54,970 nucleotides of DNA from IMG/VR virus record IMGVR_UViG_3300020578_000100, positions 1 through 54,970 of that record, one strand, 5' to 3'. A program made the translations under genes and the position numbers. The first letter of the stretch is position 1. Each line of letters begins with the position of its first letter. Of the stretch, positions 33,209 through 42,314 are shown one piece after another. This DNA is from a virus. The notes under the pieces are model-generated. The model saw nothing but the letters and a program-made list of their open reading frames with translations, made no database searches and had not been told where the DNA came from.

Positions 33209-34291
33209 ATGACAATTAATAAACATGTCCTCGAGATAGTTACGAGAGCCGAGGGAACAAAGGTTGCTCTTGATTTAGTACTACTGATCGTGGTCTTCGG
33301 CGTACTGTGGATTTTCGTTAGACGGTACACCGTACTGTTCCCGGTTCTTCTTTTCCTGTTCTTAATCATTTATTCGACCAATGAGATCCTTTCGACACAG
33401 GAGATCGCGGAACAGAGGGTCACGGGGGAGAACGGAGAGGAAATTATCAGGGAGGTGATGATTCGTAACAAGTCAACATCTCCGTTCGCCCTCGGATTCA
33501 AATCAAAGTTGATTCTTTCCGTCCCTTTGTTTTTTACAGGTTTGGTTCAAACGATAAACATGTTGAGGGGGGATAGGAAGTACAACCTGACCAAGTCACT
33601 TTCAACAAATTTGGTTTTCCAGGGAACCCAACAAACAATCTATCGATCTTACATGAATAAGGAACTCCCAAATAAGGTTATTTTCGTTTGTCAACATCTT
33701 CCTTATCTTTTCGATACCCTGGGCTTTCACACCTTTATCCCCGACACGCACAAGTACACGGTCTTCAACGACTTTACCATGGGAGGGATGAACAATACCT
33801 TGGCCACGGCCTTCCACGTTCTCTTCTGCAAACATCTCTACGGAGCTCATAAATTCAGTCGTCGGGACAAATCAAAGTTGAAATCCCAATTGGTCGAATT
33901 CGTCAATATGATGACCGCTGAGCCGGAAACCCCGGAGGTGTTCTGTATCTGGGCGTCCGGATGGGCATGGGATTATACCAAGAAGAACGGAATAGATAAG
34001 TTTAAACCGGGAACGTTCTTCATGTCGGCCTTTACCGGAATCCCCCTATGTCTGGTTCACGGTCGTTTGTCAAAGGACTGTAAGATATTTATTATCGAAC
34101 AATCCGAACTCATTCAACCCCCCAAATTCGATCAATCGACCAAGGAAAGAAACTATCTCGATTTTTACGAAAATCAGGAAAATAAGAATGTGGTTGAGGA
34201 GTATCGCACCCGGGTGGAAAATCTCTACCGCGAAACCGATGACCGGTTGGAGAGAGAGGTCAATACAACCTACCAACTCAAACAAAAGTAG
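33209..34291 (+). CDS. PlsC-like acyltransferase, membrane-anchored (paralogue B)
   Basis: The 360-residue product shares the architecture of 5322-6353. Hydrophobic segments lie at about 18-55 and 96-110. CQHLPYLFD at about 166-174 parallels TQHVPSLVD, and IWASGWAWDYTKKNG with FKPGTFFMSAFTGIPLCLVH parallels FWPSGRVW and FNPGGFILSAF. The C-terminal EEYRTRVENLYRETDDRLE also matches DEYRSRVEKVFREMDEEIE of the paralogue. A membrane acyl-transfer role is inferred from the PlsC-type blocks. It begins 7 nt after the GT69-like gene and is followed 9 nt later by the GT11-like gene, so it probably acts with glycan enzymes on a lipid or glycolipid acceptor. Confidence 0.5.
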   Translation: MTINKHVLEIVTRAEGTKVALDLVLLIVVFGVLWIFVRRYTVLFPVLLFLFLIIYSTNEILSTQEIAEQRVTGENGEEIIREVMIRNKSTSPFALGFKSKLILSVPLFFTGLVQTINMLRGDRKYNLTKSLSTNLVFQGTQQTIYRSYMNKELPNKVIFVCQHLPYLFDTLGFHTFIPDTHKYTVFNDFTMGGMNNTLATAFHVLFCKHLYGAHKFSRRDKSKLKSQLVEFVNMMTAEPETPEVFCIWASGWAWDYTKKNGIDKFKPGTFFMSAFTGIPLCLVHGRLSKDCKIFIIEQSELIQPPKFDQSTKERNYLDFYENQENKNVVEEYRTRVENLYRETDDRLEREVNTTYQLKQK

Positions 34292-34300
34292 AAATAGAAA

Positions 34301-35431
34301 ATGGAACGGTCCGAAGAGGAGAGAATTAAGAGAAACACCTCCCGAATGAATATGTGGAGCGTTCTCATGATTACCCTCGTTTTTCTTATTATTGTTCTTA
34401 TCCTAACAAACCCATCGATGGTTGAGTCCTGGATCAAGAAAACCGGGGCGTTGTTGATCAAGGGGGAGGACATAAAGCAGGTTCAGGAGGTCCAGGTCGA
34501 ACGAGTGCCTAGACCGATGCCGGTTGTGGAGGATTATTTCTCGAAAGGTTGGGACTTCCGGGCGAGAAATGTCGAGGAACAGGTTATCGTCGTCACGACC
34601 TCCGAGGAAACCTTCGAATCCAAACTTTTCAAGATTGCCTCGGCCATCAATCTCTGTGCGCATCTGGGCTTCGCACCCCCGTTAATCCTGGTCGATTCTA
34701 ATCGTACGACGGATACCGTTATTCCGGATACCTATCGCGACATTCCGGAGCTCGTTCAGGATATTTTCCCCAAGTTGAAGGTTCTTAGTGTGCCGAAGCC
34801 TGATCTTTTCGTCAAGACCTTCTTTACCAACGCGATGATTCTCGAGGGGAAGATGAGAAGGGAATCTACCGAATCCACGGATTTCGGCGAATTCCCCAAG
34901 ATCGACTCATCAACCATCGTCATGACCGGAAGCTGGGAATCATGGGAGTATGTGGATGATTATCGTTCGGCGGTGTTTGATCAATTAGAGTTCCACCCCG
35001 TCATTTACCATCATTGTCGCAAGACCTACCCGGTCCTTTTCGACCGCCGAATTCCGACTCGTGGAATTTTCCTCGGGGACGTTAAATCCCTGAAGAAGGA
35101 GGTCGTCAAAAACTTCGTTTCCAAAAATCCCATCGATAAAGAAAAGATCGTGGTTTTCCTCCCCGAACAACCCTCAGACGAGGGAATTTTGAAGGAGATT
35201 TTCGGCGAGGGTTATGATTCCAAGATCCTCGTCGTCGTCGGAGAATGCAAACATGTACAGATTTATCTGGGTGTTTTCTGTCGGGAACTTCTCGTCGATC
35301 TTACCAATCTTGGATGGTGGGTTGGATTCCACGCCCTTTTCCGAGGAAGGATTGTTCATTACGTTACGGGAGATGTCAGCGAGTCAAATCCCCTATTCGT
35401 TCATTACAATCATCCGGGGTTCAGAAAGTAA
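34301..35431 (+). CDS. GT11 (fucosyltransferase)-like membrane glycosyltransferase
   Basis: The 376-residue product has a type II anchor at about 18-40 (VLMITLVFLIIVLILT). The catalytic part shows GT11-type blocks in order: FKIASAINLCAHLGFAPPLI resembles the 'GNQLFQ-A-A-x-x-x-A' start, TGSWESWEYVDDYRSAVF resembles the 'GYFQS-x-x-Y' block, and LLVDLTNLGWWVGFHALFRG resembles the 'NSTFSWWGAWL' end. GT11 enzymes transfer fucose in alpha-1,2 linkage to Gal; here the acceptor is unknown. The leading GG-LGN of the family is not conserved, so the assignment is tentative. It is the third gene of the surface-modification cluster. Confidence 0.45.
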   Translation: MERSEEERIKRNTSRMNMWSVLMITLVFLIIVLILTNPSMVESWIKKTGALLIKGEDIKQVQEVQVERVPRPMPVVEDYFSKGWDFRARNVEEQVIVVTTSEETFESKLFKIASAINLCAHLGFAPPLILVDSNRTTDTVIPDTYRDIPELVQDIFPKLKVLSVPKPDLFVKTFFTNAMILEGKMRRESTESTDFGEFPKIDSSTIVMTGSWESWEYVDDYRSAVFDQLEFHPVIYHHCRKTYPVLFDRRIPTRGIFLGDVKSLKKEVVKNFVSKNPIDKEKIVVFLPEQPSDEGILKEIFGEGYDSKILVVVGECKHVQIYLGVFCRELLVDLTNLGWWVGFHALFRGRIVHYVTGDVSESNPLFVHYNHPGFRK

Positions 35432-35472
35432 AAGGTTAACATAAAGTTGTAACAAAAATCCCCACAATTAGG

Positions 35473-36147
35473 ATGAGTACCACGGTCTTTGACATCGTTC
35501 GTGAAGTGACGGATTCGATCCAGTTCGAGGAGGTGCTTCGCCAAAAATACATCGAGGAGGTTGAGGCGGAGAGCAGGGAACAGAAGAACATCGATCCTAA
35601 ACAGATATCCTCGGGGTCCGGGACGATTGAAAAGACATCGTTCATGGTTCCGAGTTCAATAGCCGATTCCCTCAATGAAATCCCGAATCCGGATCGCAAC
35701 GGATTGATTTTGCTCTGGTCGTACAATCTTCATAAAATCTTTAACGGTCGGGAGGAGGGAATGATGGCCGTAATTCGTCATCTTTACAATCTCGGTGAGA
35801 AATCCTACTCGGCGGCCACGACCTCCGGGGGGACGAAGCGTGGAAGAAAGAAGAAGGATCAGCAGCAGCAGGATTCCGGTTCAGGGTCGTCGGAGGAGGT
35901 TTTCAATATTAAGTCGGAGGATATCGGGTTTGTGTTGAAGGTCGTTCCTTCCGAAATGAAAACTTCCGTGAGAGAGGTCGAGTACGAGAAACTTTATAGA
36001 TTCGTGACCGAATGTTTCCTTCCGAGCATCGACACCTTCCAGAAGAGTTGGTCGGCGGGTATTATTTACAAGTCGGTAAATTTCCGGAATATTGCCCTGA
36101 ACTTAATCAAGGGTACTCGGGAAATTTCATTATTGTCTAACGAATAG
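35473..36147 (+). CDS. Unknown protein, 224 aa, with basic and Gln-rich linker
   Basis: I do not recognise the family. The product is soluble and helical at both ends, with a central low-complexity linker (GGTKRGRKKKDQQQQDSGSG) that includes a possible nuclear-localisation or nucleic-acid-binding basic patch. It lies 41 nt after the glycosyltransferase cluster on the same strand but shows no glycan-enzyme features. The stop region overlaps the convergent small membrane gene by 11 bp. Confidence 0.8.
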   Translation: MSTTVFDIVREVTDSIQFEEVLRQKYIEEVEAESREQKNIDPKQISSGSGTIEKTSFMVPSSIADSLNEIPNPDRNGLILLWSYNLHKIFNGREEGMMAVIRHLYNLGEKSYSAATTSGGTKRGRKKKDQQQQDSGSGSSEEVFNIKSEDIGFVLKVVPSEMKTSVREVEYEKLYRFVTECFLPSIDTFQKSWSAGIIYKSVNFRNIALNLIKGTREISLLSNE

Positions 36148-36355
36148 GGTCTAACTTCCTAAATTCGACGGAGAGGGAGACCTCCCGGACGACGAATAAA
36201 TAAAGGAGGAAAATAAAAACAAATAAAAAGGGCAACCCCAGGGAGTAGTAAATTACCAAAAGGATTCCTATTACAATTACGGTAATAAGAGTTAAAACCC
36301 CGGAACTGAAAACCTCCTCAATGAAGCTGGGTTTCTTAACTAATTCCTTCGTCAT
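36137..36355 (-). CDS. Small two-pass membrane protein, 72 aa
   Basis: Two hydrophobic helices (about 18-38, LTLITVIVIGILLVIYYSLG, and 40-56, LPFLFVFIFLLYLF) are nearly continuous and followed by a charged tail. It begins at the ATG at 36355 and overlaps the preceding convergent gene by 11 bp. No family is recognised. Confidence 0.65.
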   Translation of the reverse strand: MTKELVKKPSFIEEVFSSGVLTLITVIVIGILLVIYYSLGLPFLFVFIFLLYLFVVREVSLSVEFRKLDPIR

Positions 36356-36397
36356 TTCTCAAACAAAGGGAGAGTGTATTTTGTTACCGCTTTAAAC

Positions 36398-37159
36398 CTA
36401 ACGCTTCACCGCCTGAATAATCATCTGCACCCGACGCTTGAGCTCGTCAAGTTTGAAACTCGGGATGTAGGTAACCTGGAGATGGTAATCCTCCTTAAGC
36501 CATTTCAGGTAGTACTGATCAATTCCCTCTAAGAGTGAAACGTCAACGCCTCCCTTCTTCTCCTCCGGACGATCGCGTTTGTAAATCCGATCCATGCACT
36601 CCTCCGGGGTAAGTTGAAGATAGAAGATGTTACGAGAAACAGGCATCCCGAGCATTTCACACCAGAGTTCCATATGGGCGTATTCCACCGGGAGCATCAA
36701 CTTCATATCGAGTAGTCGTTTGGAAAACACCCTGAGGGAGGACATATGATCCCGTTCGGTAAACACCACCTTGATACGTAACTTTCCGAAATCCATGGTG
36801 TCCGGACCGTGGGTTGTCAACCACTCTTTATCGTCGATGAGGTTCAGGAATTGCACGTATCGTGAACGGACGATCTCGGATTGGAAGACGTAGGCCAACC
36901 TCGAGGGATCCTTGTAATATTCCTCCAGGAGATTATGACCCTTGACGTTCCGCCAGGAGTCCAAATCCTCGTACAAAACCTTGAAACCCTCTCTCTCAAT
37001 CTTTGTCAAAATTGTCGTCTTACCGGCCCCGATGCTTCCGTGAATCACCACCGGTTTAATGTAGACATTCTCAACGGAGGTGAGAACGTAACCCTCCCTT
37101 GTGGAAACGATAGGGACGATGGAGGAGATGGTATCAGATGATGATTGAGGAGTCGTCAT
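36398..37159 (-). CDS. Deoxynucleoside kinase
   Basis: The ATG at 37159 gives 253 residues (two codons upstream the frame has only TTG). After a polar leader, GSIGAGKTTILTKI at about 35-50 is the P-loop of the dNK/TK2 family. VLYEDLDSW provides the catalytic acidic residue, FTERDHMSS corresponds to the usual ERS motif with Asp in place of Ser, and RIYKRDRPEEK is the arginine-rich LID. The enzyme phosphorylates deoxynucleosides with ATP to feed viral DNA synthesis; the base preference is not evident. An AAAAAGTATG element lies 56 nt upstream. It complements the thymidine kinase at 50025. Confidence 0.85.
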   Translation of the reverse strand: MTTPQSSSDTISSIVPIVSTREGYVLTSVENVYIKPVVIHGSIGAGKTTILTKIEREGFKVLYEDLDSWRNVKGHNLLEEYYKDPSRLAYVFQSEIVRSRYVQFLNLIDDKEWLTTHGPDTMDFGKLRIKVVFTERDHMSSLRVFSKRLLDMKLMLPVEYAHMELWCEMLGMPVSRNIFYLQLTPEECMDRIYKRDRPEEKKGGVDVSLLEGIDQYYLKWLKEDYHLQVTYIPSFKLDELKRRVQMIIQAVKR

Positions 37160-37215
37160 TTTCAACAGTTTTATGAAGTTCGGTTATTAGGGGATTATGT
37201 TTTTTACTTAGGGAC

Positions 37216-37224
37216 ATACTTTTT
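37216..37224 (-). promoter_or_regulatory. AAAAAGTAT element, deoxynucleoside kinase gene
   Basis: AAAAAGTATGT on the coding strand, 56 nt before the ATG at 37159. Confidence 0.5.
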
Positions 37225-37273
37225 ATGAGTTGTAAGATGTTAACAAAAAAAGAAAGTACGTAATATAATTTAA

Positions 37274-38119
37274 ATGGGTACCGTACTTGGAATCGAACCT
37301 TATAAGATCATTGCCGCGGCGGTTGTTCTTGGCCTGGCCGCGGTTTTCATCACCGTTTTGGTCGCCGGTCCGGGTACGATTATTAGTGGGGCCTTCGGAA
37401 TTCTCTCTCAAACCGTTACAACGGCAGGAATAGCCGTTAGCGGTTTAGTGGCGTCGTCCGCCGGTATCGTCGCTCAGGGAATGGGAGCGGCCGCAAACGC
37501 CGTTGCTCAGGCAGGAGTTGTAATGGCTCAGGGTGTCGCAGCAGGTCTCGGTGTAGCTTCGGCTCCACTCGAAATGGCCGGAGCGGTAATATCGGTCGGA
37601 GAGACCCTACAAAGCGCAGTCTTCTCCGCCGGATCTCAAATATTGTCAAGTGCCGCCTCCGCGGCCCTCCAAACAATCGCCCAACATGGCCCGGCAATAG
37701 CAGCCGTTTGGTCGTCCATCGCCGAGCTTAGAATCTATTATTATCAACTTGTTGCCCAGAATGGTATAATCGCCTTGAGTAATTATTATCAACTGGTCTT
37801 CTCGGCGGTCTCACAGGCATTCACCACCTTGTTCACCTCCCTGGCGGCGGCGGCCGGACAGCTATTTTCCATCCCTATGATTATGGTCTTTGGCTATACT
37901 TCGGTGGCGGCCACTATGGCGGGTGTCGTTCCGGGGGTTGTCGCCTCGGTCTTGGGCGTTTTTGCGAGCTTGTTTAATAAGATAACTAAACTATTCACCG
38001 GGGCTTTCCTGACTTCCATCGAATCTATCCCGACCGTACTCGGTAGTAAGATTCTGCAAGGTTTTACTAATCTCGTCACAAGCCTTCCGGAAACCCTGAC
38101 TGAAGTTTTCATCCCGTAA
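37274..38119 (+). CDS. Ala/Gly-rich hydrophobic protein
   Basis: The 281-residue product is rich in Ala, Gly, Val and Ser, with small-residue hydrophobic helices along most of its length. One strong membrane segment lies at about 12-32 (AAAVVLGLAAVFITVLVAG), and weaker ones at about 45-65, 180-200 and 205-230. Charged residues are scarce. Such composition is seen in membrane-inserting virion proteins and in penetration proteins, but no homologue is recognised. It is followed by an 11-bp hairpin and then by the convergent fibre gene. Confidence 0.75.
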   Translation: MGTVLGIEPYKIIAAAVVLGLAAVFITVLVAGPGTIISGAFGILSQTVTTAGIAVSGLVASSAGIVAQGMGAAANAVAQAGVVMAQGVAAGLGVASAPLEMAGAVISVGETLQSAVFSAGSQILSSAASAALQTIAQHGPAIAAVWSSIAELRIYYYQLVAQNGIIALSNYYQLVFSAVSQAFTTLFTSLAAAAGQLFSIPMIMVFGYTSVAATMAGVVPGVVASVLGVFASLFNKITKLFTGAFLTSIESIPTVLGSKILQGFTNLVTSLPETLTEVFIP

Positions 38120-38137
38120 ATTACAAATAACGGCGAA

Positions 38138-38168
38138 TTTATCAATTTAATAAGGAAAAATTGATAAA
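38138..38168. terminator. 11-bp hairpin between convergent genes
   Basis: TTTATCAATTT pairs with AAATTGATAAA around a 9-nt loop, between the stop at 38119 and the convergent gene ending at 38189. Confidence 0.65.
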
Positions 38169-38188
38169 TAAAGTAATTTCAAGGCCAT

Positions 38189-41100
38189 TTAGGTCTTGAT
38201 GATAAAGTTAACAACGATAAATGGGGGCATGTTGTTATGAGCTTGGCTTCCGCCAGCTACAATCGTATTCTTTGGTTCGTACATTAAACCTTGATTTCCG
38301 TCTTTCAATCCACCACCACCGGCCCAACCACCATTAGGCCAAGCTATACTATGTGTATGAGCCGGCATCTGTGCCTCTGTCAACGTGTGCGTCTGAGCAC
38401 CGCCTGAACTGCCTAAAAGGTTGAAATTACTATTGGGGTACCCAGGAACTATACTATTAAGACCTCCGCTCGGGTCGTAACCTACCGGGAACCTTCGTTT
38501 CAGATTAGGAAGGGTAAATGTATCAACTCCGTTGCCGGACCCGAAGGTGGTTCCGATAATACTGAAAAGAGCCGCATAGGTAGTTCGACTCACGTTTTGT
38601 CCGTTGCAAAGCAGCCAACCACCGGCAGGTGCCGTTACCGCGGCGTACATATTAATCGTACCGGGAGGAACCGCGCCGGTAACCCCGCCGGTAACGGTCA
38701 ACGCTCCGGAAACGGTAGTATTACCAAGGGTGGTTGTTCCAAGGATTGTAGTTGTCGAACCGGTAAACCCGATACCCACCGATCCGTCGCCGTTGACAAC
38801 CAGGGCGTCTTTAGCGTTCGTTCTAATGTGCAATGCCTTCTGAGAAGCGCTGGTTGTGTTACAGAGAACGTACAACCCTCCCGACGAGGAGTTCGTCTGT
38901 TGAATCAGCGATGCGTAGGAATTATTGGGACTTGTTGCGTAAACTAAGAGTTGGTATGTTGACGCCTTTGTTCCAATACCAACGTTACCGACGACCGCCA
39001 TCGTTCCGTCAACCTGGAAGAGATTGTTGGGCAATAGAGTTCCTATACCGATGTTTCCGGAGTAATTCACGAGGAAATTGGGTTTGTTAGAGGAGGCAAG
39101 CCATCCGTAGGTTGCCCCGGAGTAAACGATCTCCAACGTCGTATCGGGAGCAACCTCGATGATCTTATAGGTGTAGGCGGTTTCGACATTGTACGATACA
39201 TCGTAATAGGGGATCAAGTAGGCTCTGTTGGCGGTTGGATTGATGAATTTCTTGGTTACGCCCTCCGTCGTCCCGGGGTAGTCGAGAACGTAGGTTGAAG
39301 ATGAAGGGAATTGTACAATAAAGGATGTATTTGATGTTGATGATGGTGGGATATTCCCGGAATTTGACAACCCACTGATAAACCGGAAGGTGTCGCCAAC
39401 GGCATCCGTTGCCGATATCTCTCTTCCTTCGGTCCACCCTGCAAGAATAACTCTAGGATAGGTGTCACCGGTGGTTTTCTGACAAACGTCCATGCTCGTC
39501 ACACGGTCGTAGTCACCACTGTTAACCTTTGATGTGTAAAGAACCTTTCCGTCGGAATTATAGCAAACGATGCCGATAAAACCCCCTTGACCTTCCAACG
39601 AATGTCTGTAAGTACTCGAGGCCGCGCTCGACGCCGGACCCCGTTGATAAATATTAACCGATGAACTGCTTAAGCCGGAAGAAACCTCTGTATGGAAGGC
39701 AACGTAGGCGTTTCCGTTCGAATCGGCGTCGATCATCATTCCCTTGGCTACCAAAGCCGGCGACGTTGAACCGGTGCTTTGAATCTTTGTCGACCAGAGA
39801 TTGTTTCCGGACGTGTCGTACTGAGTAATAAATATTAAACGATCCGTGGTTCCGGGGGATGTCAACTTATCCTGTTGAGTGGTGGTTGTCGAACCTCCGT
39901 CCCCGGAATTCCTAAAGGTCACCGTTCCCAAGAAATCACCCGTAACGTAAACATACCCGGCGGACGAATAACCAACTCCCCGGGCGACAACGGAAGTATT
40001 CGAAGTTATCTTAGCCGCCCATTGAACAACGCCGTTCGTATTGTACTTTACCAGGAAACCGGCTCTCGTTCCGGGGTATGTAAGCGAGGTTCCAAGTCCT
40101 CCTCCGTCATTGTAAAACGAGGCGGATCCATCGTAATAACCGACGGCATAAATGTCTCCGTTAGCGGGATTTACCGTAAGACCTCTCGTCGGATAATCGA
40201 TAACTTGATCGCTGGAACCCTGGATCGCCGTGATCCATAGAGGGTTAAGATCCACATCGTACTTGACGAGGAAATAATTGTAATCTCCGACGGGACCGCC
40301 GAAAAAGACGTTATTACCCCCGACCGAGTTGTATGCCGTGATATTTCCTGAGCTCAGTTTGTAATAGCCTCCAATATAAAACCCGGTGGTTCCGTATCCG
40401 GCGGCGGACGTTGGAACTACATCCCCAATACCGTTAATCTTGGCGACGCCACTGACGTTACCGGAGGAAGTATACTTGACGATGAACCCGTCATGACCAC
40501 CTCCTAAGTTTGTCAGGGTTGTTCCGTAAGCTGCTCCGGAAGTACCCTGAGCGTACGCGGTAAAGGTCCCGCCGGTGGCGAACGATCCGGTAACGAAAAC
40601 CGAGGGGTTGGAAGAACTTCCGGCTGTATCGACAAGGGCGATTCCGAAACCCCAATCATTAATTCCACTGCTGTCGAACCTAGCCGCCCACCCGAAAACT
40701 CCGTTCTCTCTGTACTTGGCAACGAAACCCATCTGATCGCCGGTCGTAAAGGTCGTGCCTGCTGAAGTTATCGACCCGTCACTGAAAAAGTTGATCGTAC
40801 CGGTAAAATAACCAACCACGTAAACATCTCCGTTACCGGGGTTCGTTACCACTCCGTTGATGTACCTGAAGCCGGACGAACTACTATCGATTCTTCCTAA
40901 CCAACCTTGACTGGAACCGACCGGGGCAAGGATCGTTGAATAAGCCGTGTTAGGAACCTTGGTTGTAGTTCCGGGAGTAAGGAATGAACTAGGAGTGTCA
41001 CGACGATAACCGGAGTTCCAGATACCGGTTGAAACGACATCGGTTAACAAATGAAGACCTCCGGAGGGTTCCGTTACACCCAGTCCAACCTTGCCATCCG

Positions 41101-41578
41101 CCTTAACACGCAACCTGTCGTATAATTTTCCATCGTAGGCCGTTTCGACCACATAGTCACCTCGCTTATCATCCGAACCGCTGGTTTGAACTCCGGAGAC
41201 CCTGGCAAATGTCATATGCTCATTACCGGACCCGGTATTGTACGATCTTCCTCCGAGAGCCACGGATGCACCGGTGTTCCGAGTGTAGGAGCTCGTGCTG
41301 TTAATCCAGAGCGTTCCTCCGAAATCAGTACTTCCGGTCGGTGAAACCCTCGGGGTTGCCTTCACGGTACTGAAAACCGAGGCGCCGTTGCTCGTAAGTG
41401 GGTTTAGCGAGTAAACGTTATCGGCCGCGGAATCAATCTGTAGTACACTTGAGGGCGCCGCCGTCCGGATACCGACTCGAATGTTCGTCTTGTCAACGTA
41501 AAGTGTACCGGTATCAACGTTTAAACCGGTCAGGTTAATATCCCCGGTAGCACCAATTGAAAGCCAGCCTAACGACAT
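38189..41578 (-). CDS. Fibre or spike protein with beta-propeller-like repeats and a phage tail-collar domain
   Basis: The 1129-residue protein is Gly/Ser/Thr-rich and nearly all beta. The N-terminus (GWLSIGATGDINLTG, then DKTNIRVGIRTAAPSSVLQID) and a later GNIGIGTLLPNNLFQVDG are the GIGT-type repeats of phage tail spikes. From about 225 to 790 there are six or more repeats like GNGDVYVVGYFTGTINF and NPANGDIYAVGYYDGSASF (SBBP-type). The C-terminal region (about 985-1060) is a tail-collar domain: APAGGWLLCNGQNVSRTTYA, IIGTTFGSGNGVDTFTLP and NLKRRFPVGYD. Such domains trimerise and bind receptors or glycans on the virion surface. Signs of transfer from a bacteriophage-type fibre are clear. There is no signal peptide. 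Confidence 0.8.
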   Translation of the reverse strand: MSLGWLSIGATGDINLTGLNVDTGTLYVDKTNIRVGIRTAAPSSVLQIDSAADNVYSLNPLTSNGASVFSTVKATPRVSPTGSTDFGGTLWINSTSSYTRNTGASVALGGRSYNTGSGNEHMTFARVSGVQTSGSDDKRGDYVVETAYDGKLYDRLRVKADGKVGLGVTEPSGGLHLLTDVVSTGIWNSGYRRDTPSSFLTPGTTTKVPNTAYSTILAPVGSSQGWLGRIDSSSSGFRYINGVVTNPGNGDVYVVGYFTGTINFFSDGSITSAGTTFTTGDQMGFVAKYRENGVFGWAARFDSSGINDWGFGIALVDTAGSSSNPSVFVTGSFATGGTFTAYAQGTSGAAYGTTLTNLGGGHDGFIVKYTSSGNVSGVAKINGIGDVVPTSAAGYGTTGFYIGGYYKLSSGNITAYNSVGGNNVFFGGPVGDYNYFLVKYDVDLNPLWITAIQGSSDQVIDYPTRGLTVNPANGDIYAVGYYDGSASFYNDGGGLGTSLTYPGTRAGFLVKYNTNGVVQWAAKITSNTSVVARGVGYSSAGYVYVTGDFLGTVTFRNSGDGGSTTTTQQDKLTSPGTTDRLIFITQYDTSGNNLWSTKIQSTGSTSPALVAKGMMIDADSNGNAYVAFHTEVSSGLSSSSVNIYQRGPASSAASSTYRHSLEGQGGFIGIVCYNSDGKVLYTSKVNSGDYDRVTSMDVCQKTTGDTYPRVILAGWTEGREISATDAVGDTFRFISGLSNSGNIPPSSTSNTSFIVQFPSSSTYVLDYPGTTEGVTKKFINPTANRAYLIPYYDVSYNVETAYTYKIIEVAPDTTLEIVYSGATYGWLASSNKPNFLVNYSGNIGIGTLLPNNLFQVDGTMAVVGNVGIGTKASTYQLLVYATSPNNSYASLIQQTNSSSGGLYVLCNTTSASQKALHIRTNAKDALVVNGDGSVGIGFTGSTTTILGTTTLGNTTVSGALTVTGGVTGAVPPGTINMYAAVTAPAGGWLLCNGQNVSRTTYAALFSIIGTTFGSGNGVDTFTLPNLKRRFPVGYDPSGGLNSIVPGYPNSNFNLLGSSGGAQTHTLTEAQMPAHTHSIAWPNGGWAGGGGLKDGNQGLMYEPKNTIVAGGSQAHNNMPPFIVVNFIIKT

Positions 41579-41602
41579 ATTTAATCCTGTTTTTTGTTTC
41601 TC

Positions 41603-42232
41603 CTAGGTAACCGTCTCTCTAAACTTTTGTATTCCTAAACGAATGACGAAACGATACAACTCGTCAACCTTCATCGTTTCGGGACACCGAATATGAATCG
41701 TTTCCACGTGACGTTCCAACTTTTCCAACCCGGTCTGATTCCAATACACCTCCCTACGACAAAGACAACAACGAACGTTTACCTTGGACGACTCGGACGA
41801 CATGTAAAAGTTCCAAACCGGGAATCTACCCCCTTTCTTCGGAATCTCATGACAGAAACGATAATCATCGGTAATCGAGATTCGTTTCTTCTCAGGGTTA
41901 CTCTTAAATGTCTCCTTGATCAATTTCTGAAGCAGAAGAGAATACTCATTGAGGGGGAGTTTGACAAGTTCCTCGATTATTGGTTTAATCCCCTCGTCCC
42001 TTTTCCTCGTTAGTTCCTCCTCATGGTGACACTTGAGATGCTTCTTCAGGTTCCCGGTACATCTTGACCAGCCGACTAACCGACGACAAAGTTTGCAACG
42101 GACGTACTTGTTCCATCGTATCCTTCCGAACTTCATCGCCACCTGGAAATGGCTCCAGAGCCCAACGTCAAAATTCTTCCCCGATCGAAAATCCTCCCAG
42201 AAGTAAAACTCGTCGGGTAGGTCTTCCGCCAT
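41603..42232 (-). CDS. Protein with two BED-type zinc fingers
   Basis: The 209-residue product has two fingers of the BED C2H2 pattern. The first (about 45-75) has VRCKLCRRLVGW with a distal LKKHLKCHH. The second (about 155-185) has VRCCLCRREVYW with LERHVETIH. Both are preceded by an aromatic-rich segment, as in BED domains (VAMKFGRIRWNKY; FPVWNFYM). BED fingers bind DNA in chromatin-boundary factors and hAT transposases, but no transposase domain is present. A viral transcription regulator is the likeliest role. An AAAAAGTACC element lies 73 nt upstream. Confidence 0.75.
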   Translation of the reverse strand: MAEDLPDEFYFWEDFRSGKNFDVGLWSHFQVAMKFGRIRWNKYVRCKLCRRLVGWSRCTGNLKKHLKCHHEEELTRKRDEGIKPIIEELVKLPLNEYSLLLQKLIKETFKSNPEKKRISITDDYRFCHEIPKKGGRFPVWNFYMSSESSKVNVRCCLCRREVYWNQTGLEKLERHVETIHIRCPETMKVDELYRFVIRLGIQKFRETVT

Positions 42233-42305
42233 TGATATTACTGGTTGACTAATAATTTTCAGTTATGTATCGCAGCCGGGGGGATTTTGTCATCACGGGG
42301 TTTTG

Positions 42306-42314
42306 GTACTTTTT
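42306..42314 (-). promoter_or_regulatory. AAAAAGTAC element, BED-finger gene
   Basis: AAAAAGTACC on the coding strand, 73 nt before the ATG at 42232. Confidence 0.45.
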
